Assembly: GCA_903643055.1 (NCBI GenBank)
Contig: CAHJWV010000089.1
Coordinates: 1 to 10,212 of the forward strand
Origin: Burkholderiales bacterium
GTDB taxonomy: Bacteria > Pseudomonadota > Gammaproteobacteria > Burkholderiales > Burkholderiaceae
Direction: 5' to 3'
DNA length: 10,212 nt
Shown here: piece by piece, positions 1-5,691 of the stretch
How the letters are laid out: each line of letters begins with the position of its first letter
How positions within the stretch are numbered: the stretch's first letter is position 1
The notes under the pieces: model-generated
What the model was told of the DNA's origin: nothing
Database searches by the model: none
Seen by the model: the letters and a program-made list of their open reading frames with translations, nothing else
Position numbers and translations under genes: made by a program

Positions 1-16
1 GACGCTCTTCCGATCT
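1..16. other. Illumina adapter remnant at contig start
   Basis: Bases 1-16 (GACGCTCTTCCGATCT) are identical to the 3' end of the standard Illumina TruSeq universal adapter, so they are not genomic. The last adapter base (T16) joins the first genomic bases A17-A18 to make an in-frame TAA. This false stop makes the truncated OmpA-family gene look as if it begins inside the contig. Confidence 0.95.
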
Positions 17-654
17 AACAACGCATCGCCGTCGCCCAGGAAACCACCGCTCGGAAAGCCGCTGAAAAAGCCGTGGCCGACACCGATGCCGCACGCGACA
101 AGATGCGCTTGGCCGCTCGCACCAACGAAGCCGACACCGCGCAGCGCACAGCAGAGAACGCCCAGCGCCAGGCCGACATGGCCAAGCAGGACGCGCTGAA
201 TGCGCAGCGGCAAGCTGGCGATGCCGAAGCGCGCAACGCGGCGCTGCAAGCCCAGATCAAGGACCTGAATGCCAAGAAGACCGACCGCGGCCTGGTGATC
301 ACGCTCGGCGATGTTTTGTTCGATACCAACAAGACCGAACTGAAGGCGGGCGGCGCGCGCAATGTCGAGAAACTGGTGGCCTTCCTGAATCAATACCCGC
401 AGCGCAAGGCCGTGGTCGAAGGCTTCACCGACAGCGTGGGCAGCGACAGCAGCAACCAGGCGCTGTCGAGCCGGCGTGCCGACTCGGTGCGCATGGCCAT
501 TGTCGGCATGGGCGTGGGCAGCGAACGCATCACGGCCCATGGTTATGGCGAAGCCCACCCGGTGGCCAGCAACGACAGCGCCGAGGGGCGCCAGCTGAAC
601 CGTCGGGTGGAGATCATCTTGTCCGATGACAACGGCAGCATTGCTCCGCGCTGA
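17..654 (+). CDS. OmpA-family peptidoglycan-binding protein, 5' truncated
   Basis: This is the C-terminal 211 codons of an envelope protein that should tie the outer membrane or periplasm to peptidoglycan. The first part, to about base 285, is Ala/Gln/Arg-rich and heptad-like, with repeated AQRQA-type segments, and is probably a coiled coil. The OmpA C-terminal domain follows, starting near GLVITLGDVLFDTNKTEL (about 289-342). It contains GFTDSVG, the NQALSSRRA helix and GRQLNRRVEI. The Asp at 430-432 and the Arg at 475-477 match the Asp/Arg pair that binds diaminopimelate in OmpA domains. The frame is open from base 19 and the true N-terminus is missing. GTG at 73 would be called as the start only because of the adapter-made stop at 16-18, and it has no good ribosome binding site. 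Betaproteobacterial proteins of this kind often carry a DUF4398 lipoprotein N-terminus; that is inference here. The next gene starts 94 bases downstream. Confidence 0.9.
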
Positions 655-748
655 GCACACCGCGTCGTGGACGGCCAGCGCCCTGCCGCGTCGCTGCGGT
701 CTGATCCCTCATTCCGCCGCGCCGCGCCGGGGCGCTCATGGAACGCGC

Positions 749-1279
749 ATGCCCACGCCTGAGCCCCCGACCTTTCCTGGCCCACCGCAGCCGGCGCCAG
801 CGCAGGCTGCGGTGCAAAGCGACACTGCAGACCGCTTGCCGGCTGCAGCGTCGCCAGGCACCTTGGACCCCACTGCGTGGCAGGCTGGATTGCCCGGCTT
901 GAGCGAATCGGCCGACGCCGCGCAGATCGGCTTGGCCACGGCCGCCACCTGGATCGGCATTCAGACCGCGCTGGCGCCCATCGTCGGGCAGCGCGGCATG
1001 GCCGCCCTCTACAAGCGCAGCCTTCATCTGGGCGCACAAGCCTGGCCCTGGCTGGCGGCTGCGCAAGGGGATGACGAGCCGGCACCCTGCGACTTCACCC
1101 CGTTGCAAACCACGCTGGCGGCGCAGAGCCCGGCCAGCGCTGCGGCCGGCAGCCTCGCGCTGCTTCAAACCTTTCACACCTTGCTGCAATCGCTGATCGG
1201 TGCGGGCCTCACGGACCGCCTGCTGCGACCCGTCTGGGCCCCGCCCCTGCCAACCACTACGACGATCAAGCCGCCATGA
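749..1279 (+). CDS. Unrecognised helical protein, first gene of the KaiC-like unit
   Basis: This 176-residue protein matches no family I can name with confidence. It opens with a Pro/Ala-rich, probably disordered stretch (about residues 1-45). A helical body follows, with AAQIGLATAATWIGIQTAL, QRGMAALYKRSLHLG and, near the C-terminus, LLQTFHTLLQSLIGAGLTDRLL. It has no signal peptide and no clear membrane segment; the hydrophobic stretches look amphipathic. The frame is open further upstream to 626, but that part overlaps the end of the OmpA-family gene and is Arg-rich and low in quality. I therefore chose ATG 749, although its ribosome binding site is weak. The stop (TGA 1277-1279) overlaps the KaiC-like start (ATG 1276) as ATGA, which points to translational coupling. 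By context it could be a partner or regulator of the ATPase or kinase. I recall similar short proteins next to KaiC-like genes in Burkholderiales, but cannot check that here. Confidence 0.75.
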   Translation: MPTPEPPTFPGPPQPAPAQAAVQSDTADRLPAAASPGTLDPTAWQAGLPGLSESADAAQIGLATAATWIGIQTALAPIVGQRGMAALYKRSLHLGAQAWPWLAAAQGDDEPAPCDFTPLQTTLAAQSPASAAAGSLALLQTFHTLLQSLIGAGLTDRLLRPVWAPPLPTTTTIKPP

Positions 1280-2784
1280 GCACCCAAGTCAACATCAACC
1301 GCCTGTCCACTGGCGTGCCCGGCCTGGACACGGTGCTGGGAGGCGGGCTGCCCGAGTTCTCGTTCAACCTCATTGCCGGCCCCCCCGGCTGCGGCAAGAC
1401 CACGCTCGGCCATCAGATGATGTTTGCGCTGGCCACACCGCAGCAGCCTGCGATCTACTTCACCGTGCTCGGCGAGCCGCCGCTGAAAATGCTGCGCTAC
1501 CAGCAGCAGTTCGGCTTCTTCAACGAGGCCGCCATCGGCAGTTCGGTGCGCTTCATCAACCTGTCTGACGACACCTTGAGTGGTGACCTCGACCTGGTGC
1601 TGCGCCGCATGGTGGCCGAAGTCAAAAGCCACGGCCCGGCCTTCGTGTTCGTCGACTCCTTCCGCTCGGTGGTGCTGGCCAGCACGGCGCAAAAAGACTC
1701 GCAGCACGCATTGCAGCAGTTCGTGCAGCAACTCGGCATGACGATGACCGCGTGGCAGGCCACCACCTTTCTGATCGGCGAGTACTTTAACGAGGCCGAT
1801 GCCAACCCGGTGTTCACGGTGGCCGATGGCCTGATCTGGCTCAGCCAAAGCGTGGACCGCAACTCGATGGTCCGCAAGATGGAGATCCGAAAGATGCGCG
1901 GCCAACCGACGCTGCCCGGCCTGCACACGTTTCGCATCGGCCCGACCGGCCTGAAGGTGTTCGCACCGGCCGTGCCTGCGAACCTGATCGCCCCGCCTGC
2001 GGCGCCCTCCGCGCCGGCGCACGACAAAGTGCCAGCGCAGCCACGCGCCCGCATGGGCGTGCCGGGCCTGGACGACATGCTCGGCGGCGGCCTGCCGCGC
2101 GGTTATTCGCTGCTGGTGGCCGGCCCGTCGGGCTCGGGCAAGAGCATCCTGGCCGCGGCCTTTCTGGCCGAAGGGGCGCGCTGTGGCGAAAAGGGCGTGA
2201 TCGCGGTTTTCGAGCAGCGCCCCAGCAAAGAACGCAACCCGTTGCTGGCCGAGCTGGTCGCCAGTGACGATGTGGGCCTGGTGGACAGCCGCGCGCCCGA
2301 CTTGTCGATCGACGAGATCGTGCTGCTGATCGCTGAAGAAATTCAGCGCCTGGGGGCCACCCGCGTCGTCATCGACTCGCTGTCGGGCTTCGAGTTGGCG
2401 CTGGCGCCGACCTTTCGCGACGACTTTCGCGCTTCGCTGTCACGCATGGTCTCGGCGCTGGCCAGCCTGGGCGTCACGGTGCTGATGACGTCGGAACTCG
2501 AAGACCGCTACACCGATCTGCGCTTCAGCCCGTATGGCACGGCCTTTCTGACCGACGCCATCATCGTGAACCGTTATGTCGAAGTCGACAGCCGCCTGCT
2601 GAGGGTGATGGCGGTCGTGAAGGTGCGCTCGAGCCCGCATTCGAACGAGTTGCGCCAGTTCAGCATCACCGACGCCGGCATCCAGATCGGTGACCGGCTT
2701 CTCGACAAGGAAGGGCTGCTCGGCGGTAGCCCGGCCCGCGTCCACACATCGCTGACGGAGGCTGAGCCCAGCGGCCACAGCTGA
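1276..2784 (+). CDS. KaiC-like two-domain ATPase
   Basis: This 502-residue protein has two tandem RecA-like KaiC domains, close to the 519 residues of cyanobacterial KaiC. Domain CI (about 8-235) has GVPGLDTVLGGGLPE, Walker A GPPGCGKTT (35-43) and Walker B FVFVDS (123-128). Domain CII (about 257-490) has GVPGLDDMLGGGLPRG, Walker A GPSGSGKS (283-290) and Walker B RVVIDS (363-368). Both nucleotide sites look intact. The paired catalytic Glu of KaiC are half kept: LGEP (65-68) in CI and FEQ (312-314) in CII, where cyanobacterial KaiC has Glu-Glu. Aligned on the TDxII motif, the phosphorylated Ser431-Thr432 pair becomes Ala423-Phe424. The protein is therefore probably a KaiC-family ATPase or scaffold and not a clock phosphoprotein. 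A Pro/Ala linker (232-255) joins the domains. The start overlaps the upstream stop, and the next gene begins 3 bases after this one ends. No kaiA or kaiB is visible. Confidence 0.92.
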   Translation: MSTQVNINRLSTGVPGLDTVLGGGLPEFSFNLIAGPPGCGKTTLGHQMMFALATPQQPAIYFTVLGEPPLKMLRYQQQFGFFNEAAIGSSVRFINLSDDTLSGDLDLVLRRMVAEVKSHGPAFVFVDSFRSVVLASTAQKDSQHALQQFVQQLGMTMTAWQATTFLIGEYFNEADANPVFTVADGLIWLSQSVDRNSMVRKMEIRKMRGQPTLPGLHTFRIGPTGLKVFAPAVPANLIAPPAAPSAPAHDKVPAQPRARMGVPGLDDMLGGGLPRGYSLLVAGPSGSGKSILAAAFLAEGARCGEKGVIAVFEQRPSKERNPLLAELVASDDVGLVDSRAPDLSIDEIVLLIAEEIQRLGATRVVIDSLSGFELALAPTFRDDFRASLSRMVSALASLGVTVLMTSELEDRYTDLRFSPYGTAFLTDAIIVNRYVEVDSRLLRVMAVVKVRSSPHSNELRQFSITDAGIQIGDRLLDKEGLLGGSPARVHTSLTEAEPSGHS

Positions 2785-2787
2785 TTC

Positions 2788-4416
2788 GTGGACCCGTTGC
2801 CCCATCTTTCTTCCGAGCCTGAAGCGCCGAAAGAGCTGGTGCAGCTGCATCGGCAAATCGAGGCAGCGCGCAGCGAGTTGAAGCGCGTGCAGGCCGATCT
2901 CTTCGAAACCGAGACCAGCCTCAGCAACAGCCATGCGGCGCAGTTGATCACCGCCAACGAGCACCTCGTGCTCAGCATCCTGCGTGCACAGGAGCACGCC
3001 AACACCGCTTCGCAGGCCTTCGATCAGGCCACACGGTCGGCCGAGCATGACGAGCTGACCGATTTGCCCAACCGCACGCTGATGCACGACCGCTTCGAGC
3101 AGGCCATCAGCGGTGCCAAGCGGCGTGGCACGCGCCTGGCGCTGCTCTTTGTCGACATCGACAAGTTCAAGCAGATCAACGATGCATGGGGCCATGCGGT
3201 CGGCGACGATGTGTTGAAGATCGTGGCCCGATGCCTCGAATCTTCGGTGCGGGAGACCGACAGCGTGAGCCGGCATGGCGGCGATGAATTCCTGGTCCTG
3301 CTGAACGGGATCCATGAGCCGGCCGATGCGGCGCGCATCGCCGACAAGGTGGCGACCTGCCTGGGCCAGCCGAAGCAACTGGCCGGCCATGAACTAACGC
3401 TACAAGCGAGCGTCGGCATCAGCATCTACCCCGACGACGGTGAGGATGCAGCCGCCATGATGGCATGCGCCGATGCAGCGATGTACCGCGCCAAACGCCG
3501 AAACCTCGGTGGGCATGTCTTTCACGGCCATCCTTCGCTCGATACACCAGAACCGCTGCCGGCAGACGAACTCGTCAAGCCACTTGCTGCGCCTGCGCTG
3601 CACGAGGCGCAGGCGTTCCCCTGGGCCGATCCACAGCCTTGGCATCTGCACTTGCGCGAGGCAAACGAGCAATTGGTGTTGGCCACGCTCGACGCACAGC
3701 AGCTGCAGTTCGCCGCCGAGCAGGCACGACAGCGGCAGAGTGAATTCCTGATGGTGCTGGCGCACGAACTGCGCAATCCGCTGGGCCCCATCCGCGCCGT
3801 CGCGACGCTGTTGCAGCACGCCGGCCCGCACGACCTGCCACGACTGCAAGCGATGATCGAGCGCCAGGTGGTGCACATGGCGCGGCTGGTGAGCGACTTG
3901 CTCGACGTCTCGCGCGCAAGCCTCGGCAAGCTGCGGCTGGAGCTGCAAGACGTCGACCTGCGCAGCGTGATCGACACGGCGCTCGATTCGTGCCGCCTGG
4001 ACATCGACGCCCGCAATCAACGCTTCGTGGCACGGATCGGCGACGGCCATCTGCACACCTGGGGAGACCCGATCCGCCTGACGCAGGTCGTCACCAACCT
4101 GCTGGACAACGCGTCCAAATACACACCGAAAGGCGGGGCCATCGATCTGCAGATCGACGTCGATCGCGACGGTGACCACCTGCTGTTGAGCGTCTGCGAC
4201 AACGGGATCGGCATCACGGCCGAAGCGCTGCCCCACATCTTCGACGTGTTCGCCCAAGACACCCATGCGATCGGCTTCAACGGCGTTGGCTTGGGCATCG
4301 GCTTGACCGTCGTGCGTGAGTTGATCGAAGCGCATGGCGGCAGCGTCTGCGCCGAGAGCGCAGGGGCCGGCCTGGGCAGCCGCTTCGACATCAGGCTGGC
4401 CGTGAATCACGCCTGA
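2788..4416 (+). CDS. GGDEF diguanylate cyclase fused to histidine kinase
   Basis: This 542-residue cytosolic signalling protein carries two enzymes. After an N-terminal coiled-coil-like region (14-80), the GGDEF domain (about 86-240) has DELTDLPNR, metal-binding FVDIDKFK (121-128), the signature RHGGDEF (162-168) and an RETD inhibitory site (155-158) exactly five residues before GGDEF. It should make c-di-GMP and be feedback-inhibited. A Pro-rich linker and a second coiled segment (285-318) lead to a HisKA domain with AHELRNPL (phosphoacceptor His326). The HATPase_c domain has N-box NLLDNASKYTP (437-447), G1 CDNGIGI (470-476), an F-box near 485-489 and G2 GVGLGIGL (499-506). I see no membrane segment, PAS, GAF or receiver domain, and no response regulator nearby. 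The start is GTG at 2788, 3 bases after the KaiC-like stop and without its own good ribosome site, so it is probably translated by coupling. The next in-frame ATG (3082) would cut into the GGDEF domain. Confidence 0.92.
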   Translation: MDPLPHLSSEPEAPKELVQLHRQIEAARSELKRVQADLFETETSLSNSHAAQLITANEHLVLSILRAQEHANTASQAFDQATRSAEHDELTDLPNRTLMHDRFEQAISGAKRRGTRLALLFVDIDKFKQINDAWGHAVGDDVLKIVARCLESSVRETDSVSRHGGDEFLVLLNGIHEPADAARIADKVATCLGQPKQLAGHELTLQASVGISIYPDDGEDAAAMMACADAAMYRAKRRNLGGHVFHGHPSLDTPEPLPADELVKPLAAPALHEAQAFPWADPQPWHLHLREANEQLVLATLDAQQLQFAAEQARQRQSEFLMVLAHELRNPLGPIRAVATLLQHAGPHDLPRLQAMIERQVVHMARLVSDLLDVSRASLGKLRLELQDVDLRSVIDTALDSCRLDIDARNQRFVARIGDGHLHTWGDPIRLTQVVTNLLDNASKYTPKGGAIDLQIDVDRDGDHLLLSVCDNGIGITAEALPHIFDVFAQDTHAIGFNGVGLGIGLTVVRELIEAHGGSVCAESAGAGLGSRFDIRLAVNHA

Positions 4417-4428
4417 CTCGAAACGCTG

Positions 4429-4450
4429 GGGCTTGAGTCATGTCGAGCCC
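4429..4450 (+). terminator. Hairpin 12 bases after the kinase stop, possible terminator
   Basis: GGGCTTGA (4429-4436) can pair with TCGAGCCC (4443-4450) across a 6-base loop, giving eight pairs with one G-U wobble. It comes just after the stop of the GGDEF/kinase gene. No T-run follows, so it is a weak intrinsic terminator at best, or a 3'-end stabilising hairpin. Confidence 0.4.
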
Positions 4451-4470
4451 AGTCATCCTGTACCCGATAT

Positions 4471-4519
4471 GCGATAAGCGGTTAGCGGTTAGCAATAAAC
4501 GCTCAGCGATAAGCCGCCA
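4471..4519. repeat. Seven-base-period degenerate tandem repeat
   Basis: In register from 4471 the sequence reads in 7-base units: GCGATAA (4471), GCGGTTA (4478), GCGGTTA (4485), GCAATAA (4492), a diverged ACGCTCA (4499), GCGATAA again (4506) and GCCGCCA (4513). Two units are exact copies of each other side by side, and GCGATAAGC recurs exactly at 4471-4479 and 4506-4514. The block is more AT-rich than the flanking genes and sits in the 186-base gap between the kinase and the universal stress gene. It may be a slipped-strand repeat or a cluster of binding sites; the sequence alone does not decide. Confidence 0.6.
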
Positions 4520-4602
4520 GTCAGTGCGTTAGCGCACCGACCTATGGCGCAATGCCAGCCTAATCTGATAGCAACGGGCACTCGGCCACCTCGGAGACGA
4601 CC

Positions 4603-5493
4603 ATGACCTACCGCAGCCTCCTTGTCTACCTTGACGACAGCACGGCGAACCGCGCCCGCAGTTCGGCGAGCATTCAACTGGCCAAGGCGCTCGATGCCCA
4701 CCTGGTCGGTCTGGCACCCACCGGGTCGATCGGCGCCTCGAATGCCACTCAAGCAATGGCCCTGGACACACTGCGTGACGAGGCCGAGCAGGCGACCGAT
4801 CGATTCCGCAGCCAATGCCGAGCGGCCGGATTGAAGTCATATGAAGTCGTGACCCCTGAGTCGGACAGCGCAGCGTCCCTGGTGCGCCACGCGCAAACCA
4901 GCGACCTGGTTCTGTTGACCCAACCCGAGCCGGGCATGCAGTCTTTGCAAGACATCGTGCAGCAAGTCGTGCTCGGCAGCGCCCGGCCATCGCTCGTGCT
5001 GCCCCATGCCAAAGCGGTGAAGACGCTCGGCACGCGGGTCATGGTGGCCTGGAACGACAGCCGCGAAGCCACCCGCGCGTTGACCGATGCCTTGCCGATG
5101 CTGCGCCTGGCGCAAAGCGTTCAGGTCGTGTGCTGGAACGATGGGCAAAACAAAAACGAAGGCAAGCCGGGCAGCAACATCGCGGGCAACCACATTGAAG
5201 GCGATCCAAAGGATCACAAAGAAGGCGGCCAACCCGGCCGCACCAAGGCGATTCGAGCGCGGCTTGATGCACTGCAGCCCTGGTTAATGCGCCACGGCGT
5301 GTCGGCCGAACTGCACCTGGAGACCTTGGAAGGCGAACTCGCCCGCAGCCTGCTGGCGCGTGCGGCCAGCCACGGGACGGACCTGATCGTCATCGGCGCT
5401 CAGGGCCGCGACCGCGACGCCCGGCCTGTGATGGGCAGTACCACTCGCGCGCTGCTGATGGCCACGACCGTGCCGCTGTTGATTTCGCACTGA
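4603..5493 (+). CDS. Universal stress protein, tandem UspA domains
   Basis: This 296-residue cytosolic protein has two UspA folds, the tandem form of the family. Such proteins bind ATP or AMP and help survival under stress. The first domain (about 1-135) begins MTYRSLLVYLDDS and lacks a clear nucleotide motif near its end (LTQPEP, 105-110). The second (about 143-296) begins TRVMVAWNDSREATRAL and ends with GAQG (265-268), nine residues, then GS (278-279). That is the Gly-2x-Gly-9x-Gly(Ser/Thr) signature of ATP-binding UspA domains. Between the first strand-helix unit of domain 2 and its next helix lies a polar, Gly/Lys/Asn-rich insert (about 180-214) that looks disordered. GGAG at 4593-4596, six bases before ATG 4603, supports the start. 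The gene is probably transcribed on its own, because a hairpin and the 7-base repeat separate it from the upstream unit. Confidence 0.93.
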   Translation: MTYRSLLVYLDDSTANRARSSASIQLAKALDAHLVGLAPTGSIGASNATQAMALDTLRDEAEQATDRFRSQCRAAGLKSYEVVTPESDSAASLVRHAQTSDLVLLTQPEPGMQSLQDIVQQVVLGSARPSLVLPHAKAVKTLGTRVMVAWNDSREATRALTDALPMLRLAQSVQVVCWNDGQNKNEGKPGSNIAGNHIEGDPKDHKEGGQPGRTKAIRARLDALQPWLMRHGVSAELHLETLEGELARSLLARAASHGTDLIVIGAQGRDRDARPVMGSTTRALLMATTVPLLISH

Positions 5494-5505
5494 CCGCTTC
5501 GCACC

Positions 5506-5528
5506 AGGCACGGCAAGCCGGCGTGCCT
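5506..5528 (+). terminator. Hairpin after the universal stress gene
   Basis: AGGCACG (5506-5512) pairs perfectly with CGTGCCT (5522-5528) over a 9-base loop, starting 12 bases after the universal stress stop. Only TTA follows and there is no T-run, so this is a weak terminator candidate. Confidence 0.4.
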
Positions 5529-5640
5529 TACCTCGCGCAGGCCCACGACACGGCACGCCGGGTGTTCACCGCCAGCGCTGGCGGCCAATCGAGGGTCTGG
5601 CCTCCCTCATCTTCACAGCAGGGTCGACACCCGAACGAAG

Positions 5641-5677
5641 CGCGCCCCCTCCACCGTGCAACGGTGAAGGGGGCGCG
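5641..5677. terminator. Long GC-rich hairpin between convergent genes
   Basis: CGCGCCCCCTCCACCGT (5641-5657) pairs with ACGGTGAAGGGGGCGCG (5661-5677) around a 3-base GCA loop: 17 positions with a single mismatch. It lies 14 bases past the stop of the minus-strand cytochrome gene and 147 bases past the plus-strand universal stress stop. It would form in RNA from either strand. The plus side is followed by TTAG and the minus side by CTTCGTTC, so the U-tracts are poor. It is probably a bidirectional terminator that blocks read-through between the convergent genes. Confidence 0.75.
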
Positions 5678-5691
5678 TTAGCCGTCGGTCG

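Noticed and set aside
626..748. Upstream extension of the first gene of the KaiC-like unit
   Set aside because: It overlaps the end of the OmpA-family gene and encodes an Arg/Ser/His-rich stretch unlike the rest. ATG 749 fits better.
1276..2784. A complete Kai circadian clock
   Set aside because: No kaiA or kaiB is visible, and the aligned phosphorylation residues are lost, so only a KaiC-family ATPase is supported.
1174..4410. Long open frames on the minus strand (1174-2022, 2440-3390, 3400-4410)
   Set aside because: They are antisense to the KaiC-like and GGDEF/kinase genes, whose plus-strand frames have full domain matches. They are His/Arg/Gln-rich shadows typical of GC-rich DNA.
4471..4519. 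CRISPR array
   Set aside because: The repeat unit is 7 bases with no spacers and no cas genes, so it is a simple tandem repeat.
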